Assembly (NCBI GenBank): GCA_943325255.2
Contig: CALPOS020000143.1
Location: 1-5,826, forward strand
From: Sphingobacterium thalpophilum
GTDB lineage: Bacteria > Bacteroidota > Bacteroidia > Flavobacteriales > Flavobacteriaceae
Length of the DNA stretch: 5,826 nt
Direction of reading: 5' to 3'
The position numbers and the translations under genes were made by a program. The notes under the pieces are model-generated. The model was not told the origin of the DNA. It made no database searches and saw only the letters and a program-made list of their open reading frames with translations. The number at the start of each line of letters is the position of its first letter. Within the stretch, counting starts at the first letter, position 1. This document shows positions 5,689-5,826 of this stretch, one piece after another.

Positions 5689-5826
5689 GAAAACCTTTAG
5701 AATCGGACAAATAGTTCCATCATCCAACGTCACGATGGAAACAGAAATACCAGCAATATTCCGCTCGAGAGAAACGATATTGCCAGAGCGATTTACCTTT
5801 CACAGCAGTAGAATGCGTATGAAAAA
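5687..5826 (+). CDS. Maleate cis-trans isomerase, Asp/Glu racemase superfamily (3'-truncated by window edge)
   Basis: Only 46 residues are seen before the window ends, but they are distinctive. GQIVPSSNVTMETEIPAIF (7-25) and ERFTFHSSRMRMK (34-46) match the N-terminus of maleate cis-trans isomerases, where the Asn of PSSN (residue 14) sits in the active site next to the first catalytic cysteine region, which is beyond the edge. The enzyme converts maleate to fumarate without cofactor in the cytoplasm. It logically follows an FAH-type hydrolase releasing maleate from maleylpyruvate. Arylmalonate decarboxylase relatives are less likely given the TMETEIP and FHSSRMRMK motifs. The ATG lies inside an AT-rich repeat with no Shine-Dalgarno site. 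The gap to the FAH-family gene is 114 nt. Confidence 0.85.
   Translation, partial: MKTFRIGQIVPSSNVTMETEIPAIFRSRETILPERFTFHSSRMRMK

Overview
The window reads as a catabolic gene cluster from a member of the Bacteroidota, most likely a flavobacterium. The grounds are moderate-to-low GC coding DNA, A-rich leaders before the start codons instead of Shine-Dalgarno sites, and gaps filled with iterated short words of a kind I associate with Flavobacterium-type genomes. The organism call is inference from style and was not checked by search.

All six genes lie on the + strand. In order: (1) the 3' part of an aryl-CoA ligase of the benzoate/2-aminobenzoate-CoA ligase family (frame open to the left edge, ends 1556); (2) a 4-hydroxybenzoyl-CoA-type hotdog thioesterase (1571-1993); (3) a nitrilase-branch carbon-nitrogen hydrolase (2023-3003); (4) a two-cupin gentisate 1,2-dioxygenase-type ring-cleavage enzyme (3229-4338); (5) a fumarylacetoacetate hydrolase (FAH) family enzyme, probably an acylpyruvate hydrolase (4664-5572); (6) the 5' end of a maleate cis-trans isomerase (5687 to the right edge).

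Together they suggest a CoA-dependent route for a 2-substituted benzoate such as salicylate or anthranilate. The acid is activated to its CoA thioester, probably 5-hydroxylated by an enzyme outside the window, released by the thioesterase, and ring-cleaved by the cupin dioxygenase. The FAH-family enzyme then cleaves the product directly without prior isomerisation, and the maleate formed is isomerised to fumarate. Pyruvate and fumarate enter central metabolism. The nitrilase does not fit a plain gentisate pathway and is the most interesting part. It may make the aromatic acid from a nitrile. More speculatively, it may remove nitrogen as an amide if the ring-cleavage substrate carries a 2-amino group.

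Genes 1-3 are tightly packed (gaps of 14 and 29 nt). The other gaps (225, 325 and 114 nt) contain no further convincing gene. They are almost wholly built of degenerate repeats: ACGGAT words, a diverged ~55-nt tandem repeat with inverted arms, a nested palindromic element, period-8 CTTYGCG words, ACTCAGCAACT words, a folded GC-rich element and AATTGATAAT words. Several reach into stop or start codons.
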